Part shown: positions 10,673 through 23,987 of the stretch, piece after piece
Layout: the number at the start of each line of letters is the position of its first letter
How positions within the stretch are numbered: position 1 is the first letter of the stretch
Source: Bidens hawaiensis
Lineage: Eukaryota; Streptophyta; Magnoliopsida; Asterales; Asteraceae
NCBI GenBank assembly: GCA_021521415.1
Contig: JAIQDT010001109.1
Span: forward strand, 372,001 to 436,000
Reading direction: 5' to 3'
Length of the DNA stretch: 64,000 nucleotides
Program-made: the position numbers and the translations under genes
The notes under the pieces: generated by a model
Told to the model about the DNA's origin: nothing
The model's input: only the letters and a program-made list of their open reading frames with translations
Database searches by the model: none

Positions 10673-13600
10673 GATGTTGATTAATCAGTTCTTCATCTTT
10701 TCCGTAAATCTGGAATTGAATCAAAGACATAAACTAAAACTTGAAAAACCCTAATTTTTTAGGTTTTTTTTTCATGTTCTATTACAAAAACAATACATGA
10801 AATTGTTTAAATAGCTAAAATTCATATTTAGTAAATTCTAATATTTTCGAAATCTGTTAATTTCATGTTTAAAGATTTCGATTCCAAGTTTTTTTTATGC
10901 TTAATTGTTAAAATTTTCGATGCTGTTCTTCATGTTCATCATTATTATCGAAAATTATACATATGTTGGTTCAAAATCTAGATTAAAATTTGTTAATGAT
11001 TATTTAGAGAAATATTTTTCCAAATCTTGGATAACTTAGAAGTTTTAATATTTTCTTAAAAGATTTGAATCCCCTTAAAATAGGAAACAAATATAATTGT
11101 TAATCATTAAAAAGATTTGAACCAAATCTTATCATTATTAATTTAGTTAATAAAGATCATGGGTTAAGGGCTTAAACCAGTTTACGGGTTCACGGGCTAT
11201 TTAAAAATCATGTATTATGGGCTTAAAATAGCTTATGTGTTCAAGAGTTTATGATTTTATAAATGGTTTGGGGTCATAACCCATAAACATGAAAACTCAC
11301 TAATACCGGGATCAACATTTTCCATAAAACTCCATAAAATCATGTAAACACCCAAATACTGAAAAACCAACTAAAAGCCGGAAACTGGCAATTCTCGGGA
11401 ACCCAAAATTTCCGAGAACTAATTCCGCCAAATAAGGTCCTACCGGAAACTTAAAAATCCTTACTCTAAACATTTTCCGCTATTAACTGATTAAATGTTT
11501 TGTAAAGCTTATAAATTATAAAATTTTACAAAACATAAAGGCTTAACTTGAATGAACTTTTGATGTAACACTTCTGCCCAAAGGTGATTAGTTAAATTTA
11601 CCCTATCATTCAACGATAACTGAAAAGCTTTTGTTAGTTTTGCCTAACATGATACAAATGTCTCACTTCTGCCCAAAGGTGATTTGTTACATTTTTATTT
11701 AGCAAAACCAGCCCATGCATAATTAAAATAATTTTCTCACTTTTGCCCAAAGGTGATGTGCTACGATTGTTTTGCAAATATACTTATATAAATTTTAATT
11801 CTGCCCAAAGGTGATTTATTTTTTGTTTAAGTAGAACTATTAATTATAGTCTATTAGTTTGATGTTAATAATAGACATATCACATCTTCAATAAAATATA
11901 GTGATCCTCATATTACTGATCCTTCATTAATCTAATGATCATAAACTATAATCTATATTATTTTAATATCTCATAATATTACTCACTATATTTTCTTCCA
12001 TAAATAACGATCTTATCCAAATCGTCCACTCTAATCTTAAAATACAATTGAATTTTGTCTCATAAAGAGTTTTAATAACATTTAGCTATTCTCAATTTTA
12101 ATTATTCATTAAGACATGATATGGCTATCCTACTGCTCTTTCTAGTAACAATCATTATATTAAAAACTAGAGCATAACAAATGGGATGCGTCAATCATAA
12201 TGTCTCTTATAATAATGATAATCAATAATTTATTCAAATAAATGCTATCACTAGAGTTATTCTTAATTTAGCTTTTCCTAAGACTAATCAAAATAACTCA
12301 TAAGATGCATGCATTCTTTCTTGAAAATTCTAACTATAAGGTTAAATGGCATTACTGAATATATCATAATGTAAAATACCATGACCCATAAAATTAAGGG
12401 CTTACACATGGAAATAAATACATTTTTTTAGTACATTACATACTAAAATTTTCAGCTGTACAATTTGGTTCCTTACGAATCAACTATAACACTCAGAAGT
12501 AACAAAGGAAAATGAGTGTGTTGATCAACAACATATGTACACGAAAAGAAATGTTTGGTGCTAGAAATAAGATGTTATTCAACTCACTACCACTAAAACC
12601 TAAAAGAGGATAATTCTAAGGTTAATATACAAAATACAAGTATTACTTCCAGCATTAGGTTTCTTAAGGAGAAGTCCCATTACAAAAATATGCCATTAGA
12701 TTAGGCATAGACATTACAAGACTATCCATAATTCAAAAGAACAACTGGCTAAATTGATCGTTGTATAACAATGATATATAAGTATGTTAATCCTAATATT
12801 CCCATTAACACATGATTTGTTGAGTCTAGTTCTATATTTTTACCCGAAATCAACAAATAACTAACATGAGTGTTAGTGACAAATTTAAATGTTAAGGTTA
12901 TTAGAACCATGATAAACTGTCTTTTAATTACACTTTATGATAGCTTAAATATTCTGAAAATTAATCAGAATTTAGTATCAATACATAAGTTACATTATGA
13001 CAGTTATAAGGTTTGCATAGCCAACATAAAGTTACTCTTACCTTAAACTCTTATATTATTTGTTATCAATATCTGGATTGAAACATTTATAAAATAGAAC
13101 TAGATGATAATGTATACTTTCACAACTTTTGTTATAATGCAAATAAAAATTTAACGAAAAACAAATGAGACCTATAATATTCATCTATTAAAACCAAATT
13201 TCACGAGAAATCATGACATGGTTGATGAGGTGATTTTTCATATAATCTCATTCTTAGTGAATTTAAATCATGTGTTAAATGCCCTAAACATTACTTGGCT
13301 TAAGGAATATGTATGGGTCCACCATAAGTTATATTTCACTGACATTCGTGAAACTTATTCAAACTGAATATTCAGACATAATTCTTTTATCATTTAAAAT
13401 GCTATTTACTTGTATCTAATCAGTATTCTATGGTCCGCAGTCTTAAAGAGATCCGTTCATATATACTTAATACGATTTCTTCTAAATATGTCCTTTAAGT
13501 TTATTATGACATCTGGACGTTAATGGAATCAAATCACATCTAACATATATATGACAGATTCCCATGTCGTGTACATCATTGAAACTTCTCTTGTATTTTA

Positions 13601-14979
13601 ACTATAGATATTAAAGATCAGTGGGAGCCTTAAGTGTCTCAATCATAACTTACAAGATTTGCAAGAGGTGGGGGAGTGAAAACTTGATATTATCTCAAAT
13701 ACACCTCTTGTACAAGACACTACTCCATCATAACACTATTCCATCAAAACTTATTTATTTAGAATTTACTACTACTACTCTTACAAAAGTTTCATTGTTG
13801 CTTAAACGTGGACAAATTCAGATTTCTTACTAAATTAATCCTCACCAAGAGAAACTGCGACAACTTATATTATTAACTTGTTTCTCTGTTAGAATCTATT
13901 GGTCTTTAAATACTAACCCTAAGTATGCTAATTTCCTAAAGGCTTCTAAGGTCAGTGGGAGTAGTAAAAGTCCTTAGACTTGTAAGAAGTACAAGAGGCG
14001 GGGGGAAGAGAGTCATTAAATTTTACACCATATTTAAACTTCAATTACACCTCTTGTACACCATACTGTACCAACTTTTACATACTTAGAATCCTAAAAA
14101 AATGATAGCAACCTAATCAAGAGCTAATCCATAAAGCCGAGATTTTTAAAATTACCCAATAATCAACTTAGGAGGCCATATATGTTTTAAAACCTACTAA
14201 ATTTGATGCTTATGTAACCTCCCTAACAAAAGTTGAATTGGATGTTGGAAAGTTTAATAAATAAACCATTATCATCAATCATAATTGACTCCATAAGTTG
14301 CTAACATTTTGAGATTTGGTTGAATCACCTAAAGGTGTTCAAAACTAAACTAAATCCTAACACAAACGTTAAGACACTAAGAAACATATTTGAATATTAA
14401 AGGTTAGATTCAAAAGTGAATAAATCATCAAAGAATCTTATAACCTATATTATAAAACATTTCTTTGAGGATGATCACTGTTCAAGTAGCTTATAATAGT
14501 TAAAAGAGCTACGTTAGAAGAATACTAAAACAACTTTCCCTAATAACTGACTTACATATCTACATGCTTATAAAACAACCTAAATGTTATAAACTGAAGG
14601 TTAATGAAGATTTAGTCTAGAAGTCAATAAAATCCATATATGGGTTAATGCAAACATCAAAATTTGATGAAATATTTATACAATTATTTTCATCAAAAAC
14701 CAAGTGGATTAATGTACCTACCTCAAGATGAGTGGGAGCAACTAAAAATAAACTTGTCCTTATATAGATGACATTCTTCTGACAAGTATATGTTACATAA
14801 GTCAAAGCATTGTTCACACACTTTGATACGAAATATCTCAAAGATATCCCTTACATAATAGATATCATAACATTCTGAGATAGACCCAAAAGGACATTAG
14901 TTTTGTTCTATAAGTTTTATCTTAAATGGATCCTTACACATGTAACAAACAATATTGCTCTATTTAGAGGATAATAGGA
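10673..14979 (+). other. Non-coding or fully decayed interior of element B
   Basis: No open frame longer than about 75 codons is seen and no gag or integrase motif is readable. Two local repeats stand out. The first is ttctgcccaaaggtgat at about 11572, 11667, 11740 and 11800. The second is a ~120-bp duplication at about 13619 and 13953, sharing gtcagtgggag, gtacaagaggcggggg and acacctcttgtac words. Confidence 0.6.
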
Positions 14980-15640
14980 TCGTTGAGATTATTACCTTAT
15001 GCTTAATTAAGTAGAAGCCTTATGTAGGTTCAAGTCTATACTCGTTCAGATATTACTCAAAAATGTAACACACTAGATATGCCTAGATTAATGTGAAACA
15101 TTTAAAAGAGTATTAAAATATCTTAAAAGAAACGAAAGACTATAATTTAAAAGAAGAAGAGAGAATTCAAACTGGTATATTACTCTAAACTTTGTCATAT
15201 TCAGAGATAAGAAAATGTAATTTTCGGGATATATTCTTATGTCAGTAGATAAATCTATCTCATTGAGGAGTCATAATGAACTGATAATAACAACCTAAGT
15301 CATAACAACATAATATGTTGATTAATTACAACGTTGTTGTCAATAAATGTTGTTGAATATTTATTAGTGGACTCATAAGTTTTATTAAACTCCAAATAAC
15401 TTATATATTGAAGACTAATTGTGATAACGTCAGCTACCATGTTTTCTCAAACAGTAACAGTTTGATAGGTGCTGCATTAAATTTTGATATGAAATTAATT
15501 ATTCGTTTATGAACGAATTGAGGAATCTAAATTTTCATATCCAATGCATTCATGATATGCTTAAGGATCCTATAACTAAAGGTCTATTACCCATAAGTAT
15601 TATGAAAGTGCTTATAATCATGAGGGGTTTATCAATGACC
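14980..15640 (+). pseudogene. Element B pol remnant (RT end and RNase H)
   Basis: Scattered frames resemble Copia RT-RNase H: a QVYTRSDI-like stretch near 15030, KRVLKYLKRTKDY-like near 15105-15150, a SGYI-like stretch near 15220 and an MLKDPITKGLLP-like stretch near 15555-15590. Many stops and frame changes separate them. The order and strand agree with the LTRs, which supports a Copia origin; no function is possible. Confidence 0.65.
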
Positions 15641-15965
15641 ACGTACAACTGCATATCGTACTATGAATGATTAACAATTAAATTTTCTCATCAGTTTTGA
15701 TTTTGTACGTCTCTTAATATGTTCTGCATGCATAATGACATATAGACAAATTAAATATACAAATCAAACGTTTGAAGGGCTTACATGAAAATGTTGATCA
15801 TAACTACTTAGGTTTTAAATAAGGATTGCAGTATGATTAATGGGGGTCTTGAGCTGATGTTCAATTCAATGACTGTATTTCTCTGCTCCAGTTTTAGTTT
15901 AAAACTAAAATGAGTGTTAACTCCTGATCAGGGTAATCTAATACTCATAATAAATGATTACTCGG

Positions 15966-15978
15966 TCAAATGGGAGAA
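15966..15978 (+). promoter_or_regulatory. Polypurine tract of element B
   Basis: tcaaatgggagaa directly precedes the 3' LTR start at 15979. Confidence 0.75.
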
Positions 15979-16091
15979 TGTAAGAATAAATATATTTTAT
16001 ATATTTATTTATATGGCCATCATTATCATTTATATAATAATAGATCAAAATAGTTAATTATACCTTATTATATATTAGCTTGGTAACTATT
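15979..16091 (+). repeat. 3' LTR of element B, left piece
   Basis: It matches the first ~113 bp of 10234-10658 and is cut by element C at 16092. Confidence 0.92.
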
Positions 16092-16203
16092 TGTTAGTGC
16101 ACGGTTTTGCGTCTTGAGTCTTTGTAATTATCATTAATGGTTTTTGTTTTATATTTAATGTAATAATTAGTTTAATGATTGTCTAGTTCGTTAAATGTAA
16201 AAT

Positions 16204-16352
16204 CTAGTTTGCTAGGGGATGTTAGCCAACTAAGACTTAAACTTATTCCCTCCTGATTCGTTAGGGGATATTAACGAATCAGGGGGTGTTTCGTTATTTA
16301 AGTGTATGTAACGAAGTGAACTCTAGTTCGTTAGGGGATGTTAATGAACTAG
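16204..16352 (+). promoter_or_regulatory. Three phased hairpins in the element C LTR
   Basis: Hairpins lie at 16204-16233, 16253-16282 and 16323-16352. The second and third have 10-11-bp arms (ctgattcgtta/taacgaatcag and ctagttcgtta/taacgaactag, the latter with one mismatch in this copy) around an ggggatgt-type loop. The first is more decayed. The 3' LTR copies at 24111-24252 include perfect versions of the second and third. Confidence 0.8.
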
Positions 16353-16363
16353 GTTCGTCTTCT

Positions 16364-16387
16364 ATTTATACGTGAACACTGTTCACG
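16364..16387 (+). promoter_or_regulatory. TATA box with adjacent inverted repeat, element C
   Basis: tatttata at 16364-16370 is followed directly by the perfect inverted repeat cgtgaaca-c-tgttcacg at 16371-16387. A matching arrangement with different arm sequence is in element D at 27531-27553. TATA identification is by sequence and position only. Confidence 0.65.
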
Positions 16388-16611
16388 CTTAATTTAAGTT
16401 TTTGAGAGTTTAATTAACGAAACCCTGTCCGAATTCTCTCTCGATCTTCACCCTAATATTATACGAATTACTGATATACATATACTGATAATACATATAC
16501 ATATACAACACTTAATCTAAAGTAATTATGAGCTAGATCTATTATTAATCATATACTCACAGATCTGAGATCTGTTGTTGTTATTGGATTGATACAACGG
16601 GTTCCAATAAG

Positions 16612-16624
16612 TGGTATCAGAGCC
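16612..16624 (+). promoter_or_regulatory. Primer-binding site of element C
   Basis: tggtatcagagcc lies 5 nt after the LTR and matches the initiator-Met complement exactly over tggtatcagagc. Confidence 0.92.
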
Positions 16625-17099
16625 GTTGGAGCTCAATTACACTTGATTTGGTTCTTAATTAGTTTTCGATATTGTTAGTACTCTGTTTAAGCGAATTTGG
16701 ATCAATTTTTAGTTTAATTGAATTGAATAATGAACGATTTGGATTTGATTTGAGTTGTTTAAGGTATTAATAAGGGTTTATGAGTTGGAATTGAAGTTTG
16801 GATTGGTTTTGAGTGGATTAGTATTGGTTTTGGTTTAAGTCCAAAACAGAGTTCTTGTTTTGGTAAAATTGGACTGGTAATTGTGGGTGTTTGGTATCGA
16901 GGATTAGCGTATTGGATTCGCGATTGTGTTACGAGTATTTTGGTGGGTAACTTGTGAGATTTGGTTTAGTATCGAGTTGGTATTACAAATTTCATGTTTT
17001 TGGGTTTCTGGATTGATGTTCATCATTTCTAGATTTCTGGAAATTTTGTGTTGAAGATTTGAAGATTCAAAGATGAATTTGATTTGTTATCATTCTTAT

Positions 17100-17665
17100 G
17101 GTGATTCACTATCTTGTTTCCTTTGATTCGTTCATTAAGTTTGTTAATTCGTTATCTATCTCAAGTGATTCGCTAGCCAGTTCGTGTTAGTTGTTAATTC
17201 GTGTCATCTGATTCATTAATTGGATAAACAAATTCGTGTGACACGCGTCCACTTCAGGATTTGTGTCATAACAACCTTTGCCACGTGGCATAAGGTGTCA
17301 GAGTTTGTTACAAACGGTTGTAACAACCTGATTCGTTATAGTTGATTCGCTATCAACTGTAGCCAATTCGTTATCTTATTTCGCTAAGAGTTCCTTAGTG
17401 ATTCGTTACTGATTATCCTCTAATTCATTAAACTAATCCTTTGTGATTCGCTTGGTCAATTCGTTAAGTTGACTATGCATTGAATTTTTGATTCGTTAAC
17501 CAATACTCTAATTCGTCATCTAATTCGTCATCTGTTTTGCCATCTGATCAATCTTAACTTTGTTAAGGGTTGATTCATTAGATACTGTTCACAGTTCGCT
17601 ACAACTGTTTGCAATTCGTTACATTTACCATTCGTTAATCTTATTCGCTTGTTAATTCGTTACAC
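17100..17665 (+). repeat. Leader array of ATTCGTTA/ATTCGCTA motifs, element C
   Basis: More than 20 occurrences of an attcgtta/attcgcta/attcgtca-type word lie in about 560 bp between LTR and gag, mostly without a fixed period. The leader from 16625 has no coding frame. The same word dominates the hairpins in the LTRs. Confidence 0.8.
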
Positions 17666-17698
17666 TTACATCCTTGAAATTTTTGAAACTTGTCAAAG

Positions 17699-19060
17699 AT
17701 GGCCGGTATGTATGCATTGGCGTCTCAAAATATGTTGATGCAACAAATGTTGCAACTTGATACCGAGATAGGTTCACATTCGAAATGTCCAAGATTGATG
17801 AAGTTCAGTGACTTTTCCAGGTGGGAACCTCGGTTTCGTGCTCATTTAGGATCAGTTCATCCTGATTGTTCATACTGCTTAGATGAAGTCTATACTGTAC
17901 CTATGATTGGAGATGAGACTATTGGTTTTACACCAAAAGCTATCTCACAGTATTCTGTTGAAGAAAAGAAAGCATTAGAGATAGAAACAAAAGCTTATTC
18001 TACTCTAACCATGGCTTTGCCTGAGAATATCTTTCACCAAGTGGGTAGCATAAAAATATGTGTTTCTTTGTTTCAACATATTCGAATGAGAAGTATGGGT
18101 AATACGGCTGAAAGCAAAAAGGTGATGCTTAAGTTTCAATTCAGAAACTTTAATTTATTAAAAGGTGAGACGGTTGATGAAATGACAACAAGATTCAATC
18201 ACTTGATTGCAGAGATGGACAAGATGAAATTAGATGTCTCTGAGAGGGATAAAATTGACACAATTAAGAGTGTACTCCCAAGTTCTTATTCTACATTCTT
18301 AATGGTTCTTAAGGAAAACAATTATTTCTTAAATGAAGATTTGACTGCAATTGAATTCTTACAGAAGATTGAAGCCAGAGAATATGATCTTAAGTGTCAG
18401 AAATATTCAAAAGAAAGTCAAGATCCTTCTTTCTATGGTGGAAGTATGCCTCTTAGTTCAACCATCTCTCCACTGACTGCTTTTCTTACTCAAGCTGCAA
18501 GTGAGAATGCAACTAGATTGTATAGTGATCCACGAGCCTGTTTTTATATAGCTGGAAGTACTGGATCTTCTGGTATTTCTGGATCAACTGGAGTTTCGGG
18601 AAGTTCACCCAATACAACTCACTACTCAGCATCTTCAAATGTCAACATGAAAGAAGCTGAACAAAACTTTGTTTTTCTATCTTCTTTCATGACTTTGTAT
18701 GAAAATCTGGTTAGCAGCAAAATTGCCACTAGTGATTTAACTGATGAAGACTATGATCATATTGATCCAGATGACATGGAAATCATGGATTTAAAGTGGA
18801 ACATGGCAATGATTGTTAGAAAGGTGAAAAGATTCATGCAAAGAACCGGAAAAGATCTTCCCGCTCTAAACAAAAAGTTGGGATTTGACAAGTTGAAAGT
18901 GAAATGTTACAATTGTCAAGAATTCGGTCATTTTGCAAAAGAGTGTGAAAACCGAAAAAGGAGTATACTGGTCCTCGTGGTCAAAATTCAAACTCTTCAA
19001 CACCACGAGGTAATGATACTGAAAAGAAACCATCAAGTTCCGTGTCACAAGCAATGTTAG
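17699..19060 (+). pseudogene. Element C gag, N-terminal part to first zinc knuckle
   Basis: The ATG at 17699 (MAGMYALAS) is the likely start; element D has an equivalent ATG at 28822 in the same context. The protein reads through a UBN2-type capsid region (FRNFNLLKGETVDEMTTRF, then LPSSYSTFLMVLKENN) to a good zinc knuckle CYNCQEFGHFAKEC at 18905-18946. Just after it one nucleotide is missing compared with D, so the last ~35 residues are out of frame and end at 19058-19060. The product would be a truncated capsid-nucleocapsid. Confidence 0.9.
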
Positions 19061-20870
19061 CTAATGGAGACGATTGGTCACAACGACTACTGTGTAATGA
19101 TACTCAAGCAAATCTGGCAATGATTGGACTTACTGAAAATCTTCAAGAGGAAAGTGGAAGTGAGATGTCTTCTGATAATGATTCTGGATCTAAGTCTGAT
19201 GAGTCAAGTAACGATCTTCTAATCAATTTTACTTGTATGGAGAAAATCAATGATTCTTCCACATCTGCTTGTACGGCCAAGCAAAATGAGGTTAGTAAAT
19301 CTACTTCTAAGGTGTCATGTGTTGATTGTGATTATAATAAATCTAAAATTGATTCATTAAAACTACAAAATGATAGTTTGCTAAAAGAGATTGTGTCCTT
19401 AAAAAGATACTTATAGGCAATCCTTGACTTCTCAAATAAATTCAAGAGAGAAAATTGAGGCTTTAACAATAAGTAATCATAATCTTAAAGCCGAGTTATC
19501 TGTGAAAATGACAATTAATGATCAAAAGTTTCAAGAAATTTTGAATCACCGTTCAAAGATAACCGAGCTTGAAAATGAGGTTCTTGAGTTAAAGAACAAA
19601 TTGGGTAAATTTTGAAATTCATCTTTTCTGTTAAATGAAATTATTGAAGTTTCTGGAAAACAAAACGATTCAAAGAAAGGTATAGGTTTTGTTGAAATTC
19701 CACCACGATTTCACAATGATTATAAAATTAATCCTTTTGCTCCAATTGAAGAAGATGTTATTCTTAAAGAGCCTGTGATTTCAGAAAATTCTAAACCAAG
19801 TAAGTCTGAAAGTGTTAAAACCCAATATGTTTCTCAGAAACCTCATGTTCAAAGTAACAAAGTTTTTGTTGAAAATGTTGATAAAGTTATCATTGAGGAT
19901 GTGTTTGAACCTGAAATTATACACAAGAACAAGAACATTCCAAGTTTTAATCACATACTGTGTGAACCTCATGAATTTGAGGAGGCTGTGTATGGTTCGC
20001 ACACAACTAAAATGAAACAAGATTTGTTTGTCAAACCAGTGAAGGCTAAGAAACCAAAAAGACCAAAAATTTTCTTATAAGGATTTGTTGCGTTTTATAA
20101 ATCCTAATGCACTTAAGCCGTCATCTGCTTGTGAGTTTAAGTTAAAGGGGATGGACACAATGTTCACTGAAAAAGACATTCCAATAAGTGTCATTAAACC
20201 TGAACTAATTGAGAGTGTGTTTTACAATGAAACCTCCAAAGTTCGTGAACTCGAACATCAATATGCTCAAGCGAAAACATCAGTTCCATCTGAAACATTT
20301 ACTAAAGCAAAACAGGTTTTAAAACATGCTAAGAAAATTAATTTTGTGAAGTCAACTGGGACAGATACGTTGAAAAGTTTTTCGAACTGCTCTAATTTAG
20401 ATTTTTACTTGAAAAAGAAATCTGAGTTATCTGATGATTTTACTAAAAGCATGACTAAAAATGTAAGTCATCAGTCATCATCTGTGTCACATGTTCCAAT
20501 AAATTCTCAACATCATCATATTGATATGCTAAGTTGTTTTCTTTGCGGTCAACAAGGTCCTGTAGTAAGAAACTGTGGCCAGAAGAACTATCAGAATCTT
20601 CATCCTTTTATCAAGGACCATTCCAAACCGGTTCCAGTGGTAAAGGAGATTCTGAAACGACCAGTGTCGTGTGCTGATGATACTCATATTATGTTTTCGA
20701 ATATACATCCTCGAAAAGTTGTTTATGTGAATGAAACTCATGGTTCCGTTAAACCTAAGTTTATTCCTATTGAACCATTATGCAAAAATGTTAATTCAAA
20801 TGTGGTTCAAGCTGCGTATCTAAGACGAAAGTCGAAGATACCTATAACTTATTCTCAAGTTGCTGAATAA
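19061..20870 (+). pseudogene. Element C gag, C-terminal part (frame-shifted)
   Basis: This continues the gag reading in several frames (19042-19416, 19424-19615, 19775-20080, 20085-20870) and is collinear with 30090-31980 of element D. It includes a heptad-like helical stretch rich in Leu, Lys and Asn (DSLLKEIVSLK, ENEVLELKNKLG) and a second knuckle at 20535-20576, C-x2-C-x4-P-x4-C, in which the His is replaced by Pro (cct). It stops at YSQVAE, near the point where all of pol is missing. Confidence 0.85.
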
Positions 20871-20964
20871 CAATTGAATGCAACTAATAACTAAACATAC
20901 ATTTGCGCTAAATGCATATTACGTCTTCACAATCCTTATATCTGTTTCTATTTATTCAGTATAA

Positions 20965-23932
20965 ATGGCTGATCAAGTAAATCAAGATCCACCGATTGCC
21001 GATCAAGGGCAACACGAGCAACCACCACCAGAACAACCTCCACAAAATCAACCACCACAACAAGACGACGTTATTTTACTACCATTTGACAAGAAACATA
21101 ATATCTGTGCTTATGTGAATCAAGATGTTGCAGATTTGGATGTTTTTGGGGATATGTTAACTTTCTTAAGACGCTCAGTGATACACTATGCTATAACTGC
21201 TAGACCTAAAGTGTATCTGAGTATTATCAGGAAATTTTGGGACACAGCTGAGTATGTTAAGGAAGAAAACCACATTCGTGCTACAATCAATCAAACTCCG
21301 ATTACAATTGATGTTGAGGTTATTCGCCGAGTACTTCACTTTGCTGATAATCTTGACAACCCTAGTGAATTCGACAGGACGCTGGTCAAAGGTTTATTCA
21401 CACGCGTGCGTTATGGTGGTGACATTGATAAATCTATGTAGAATAAGAATGGATTATGTCCACCATACAAGTATCTTCTACATGTTCTAATTCACTGTAT
21501 GAGTGGTCGTACAAGCCATTTAACTTCTCGAAACTAGTCTTTGATCATTTGAAAGAAGAAGTTCAGCAAACTGTTCAGTCCAAGATGTTCTTAATGTATC
21601 CTCGCTTCCTATAGCTGATTATTCAAGACTTAATTCCCAATTTAGCCATTGATCCAACTCAGGTGAATGATGTGCTTCCTATGGAACACATGAAAGCTGA
21701 TACGGTGCATCGAATGTTAACTTATCGAAAAAGGAAGCCTCGAGTTAAACGAATGATTGGCCATATAATTAATCCGAATTATGAATGTCCTCCTAATGAA
21801 AGTTGGATCCATGACGACTCGGATTCCGAGCGTGAAGGGGGAGAAAGTGGGAACGATGATGATGGAAATGATGGTGATGGTGGATCTGGTGATGCTGCCT
21901 TTCAGGAGCAGCAAGAGGCGGTAAATGCTGCTTTAGCTGCCACCATTGCAGCTCAACAAGAAAGGAAAAGGAAAGGGAAAGCGGTGGCAACTGGTGAGCC
22001 ATCAAAGAAATGACGTGTTCCAGCGGGGGCTGGGCTAATTATTGGTGTTCCACCACCACTTCAATCAACGCCTCAACGCTTGGTAGTGCCGCCTACCACT
22101 AGCACTCCGATGATTACATTGACGACGACGTTGGTGTCCCCTGAAAGGCTTGGTTTAATCCCTCAAATGGCGTTATCTGAGATACCAAGGCCTCCTGCTA
22201 CATTATCTACCATCCCTTCAACACCATCGATGAGGCCTCCTCCTCGTCGTCCTCCTACTCAACCTCCTCCAAGTGATGTCTCGTTTATGCGAATCACTCG
22301 GCCTCAGGGACCGATTCAACCTGTTCATCCCTCACTATACAACTTGCCACCAAACCGTCAGACTGAGATGCTGCTGAATCTTCTACATCTTTATGAAAAC
22401 CAAATGGCAGCTGACCGTCAGAATCAAGAACGTCTTATGGAGAATCAAAGACGGATGATGGGTTATATCTCATTTTGTCAGAAGGAGACTAAAGCGCTGC
22501 GGGCGATTGTTGAGTCTCAGGGGGTGAAAATGAAAGAACAAGAAGAATTAATTTTGCAGTTGACTTGCAAAGAAGATGCCCTAAAGAAACTCAAAGACGA
22601 TGATCAAGATCCTGATGAGTCTGGTGTAGGAGGTGAGCGTAAACAATCTCATGGTTCATCTTCCGGTGCTGGTACAAGTGGCGGTGAAGACTCTGGGAAA
22701 TAGATTATTATATATCAAGATCCAACTGCCGCCAATCCAATTAAGATGATTGCGGCTAATACTATGATATTTATGGATGGTTCGGGGATGGTTAGGAGTG
22801 TGGTGAACAGAGATGAGATAGAGGTTGGTGAGTTTGTGGATAGGTCTCTGACACGGGAGCAGATTTCTATATTACTTGGGCTGAATGACGATCAGTTGAC
22901 TGCTTTAAAGACTGAGCCTGATGTCGAGGTGGTGAATGAGGAAGGTATATCGGATGATCCGTCAATTCAGATGAATAATGACTTTATTTATGAAGATGAG
23001 GATGTTGAGATGGAAGATGTAACTGCTGGGGAGTATCCGGACTTGTTTCAACACACTAATGTTGATCAAGGTGCTCCGGTATTTGATGAACAGACAGTTA
23101 AAGCGACAGAAGATGAATTGGAAAAGGTGTTGAAGTGTAAGCGGACAGTTCAGTCACTTGAAGTCATAACCGATGATGATATTGCAAGATTGTTCAAACG
23201 TCAGAAAGTGGGCAAAATCATCAGTGCGTATCGATACGTTGATCAAGAACGTAAAGACACTGCTGCTGCATGGTTAAAGAAAACCAAGTGACCTCTTTCA
23301 AGACTGTTTCCAAGGTACATGGTGATATTGTCTCATGGCTCTATGATTCTGAGCTTAAAGTATGTATAGTTAAGTGGGAGAAGGGGGTCCAGTACTACGA
23401 GACGATAATAGATGTTCGTACTTTGCCACGGTGGGATGTTCGTACCCTCGCGAGACGTCCATTTATCAATCGTGGGGGTTACCGAACAGCTGAGTGGTTT
23501 CACCAACACTTACTGTTCGAGGTCAATCATGGCTTCAAGTTCTTCAAGCCTCAGGTCCCTAAGCGTAAACGTATTGACGAGATTGATCCTAGGACTGGCT
23601 GGAGTAAACTTATCCTAAAAGTGAAGCCGCCAAAGATGATGAAGCAGGTTCATGTGAAGACGATGCCTCAAAATATGTATCTATCGTTCAACCGCTGGTA
23701 CTATGACAATCATACTAGCGAGGCCGTCATTGTTCTTGGTAAAGGACTGAAGACTGAGCTCATCAAGATAATCGACCCGATGTGGTTGGTTAATTTATCA
23801 GAGACAGACAATGACGTGCTCCACAGGAAGCAGATTTTGTTAGAGCGCCATGAAGACTACGACCTGGCTATGCAATTCCAACGAGTTGTTCGTGTATGTC
23901 ATGAAAATGGAATTCATAGTTGCAGAGACTAG
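20965..23932 (+). pseudogene. Element C ORF3, extra gene before the 3' LTR
   Basis: The ATG at 20965 starts MADQVNQDPP. Order: Gln/Pro-rich N-terminus; a folded region (YAITARPKVYLSIIRKFW, then RATINQTPITIDVEVIRRVL, then PPYKYLLHVLIHCM); a GHIINPNYECPP motif; an acidic Asp/Gly linker; an Ala/Lys-rich stretch with a basic KRKGK; a Pro-rich region; a coiled-coil-like NQERLMENQRRMM segment; a second acidic stretch; and a C-terminal domain with RRPFINRGG and DPMWLVNLSETDNDVLHRK. Breaks: TAG at 21439, a ~60-bp deletion near 21507, TGA near 22012, TAG near 22701 and a frame change near 23270. The first region resembles proteins often labelled longin-like in Asteraceae annotations; I know no proven function. 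Confidence 0.8.
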
Positions 23933-23970
23933 CAGTCCAAGCGATTCAAGTAATTTAATGACAAAGAGCT

Positions 23971-23987
23971 CAAGACGAGGGGGTGTC
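23971..23987 (+). promoter_or_regulatory. Polypurine tract of element C
   Basis: caagacgagggggtgtc directly precedes the 3' LTR and is identical in element D (46389-46405). Confidence 0.85.

Larger units (their letters stand above)
16092..16606 (+). repeat. 5' LTR of element C (515 bp)
   Basis: TG to CA boundaries. It contains three phased hairpins (16204-16352), a TATA-like tatttata at 16364-16370 and an adjacent 17-bp inverted repeat. It is related to, but clearly distinct from, the LTRs of element D. Confidence 0.95.

Noticed and set aside
20965..23932. ORF3 as an envelope gene
   Set aside because: Position fits env-like genes, but no signal peptide, transmembrane segment or fusion-type region is visible.
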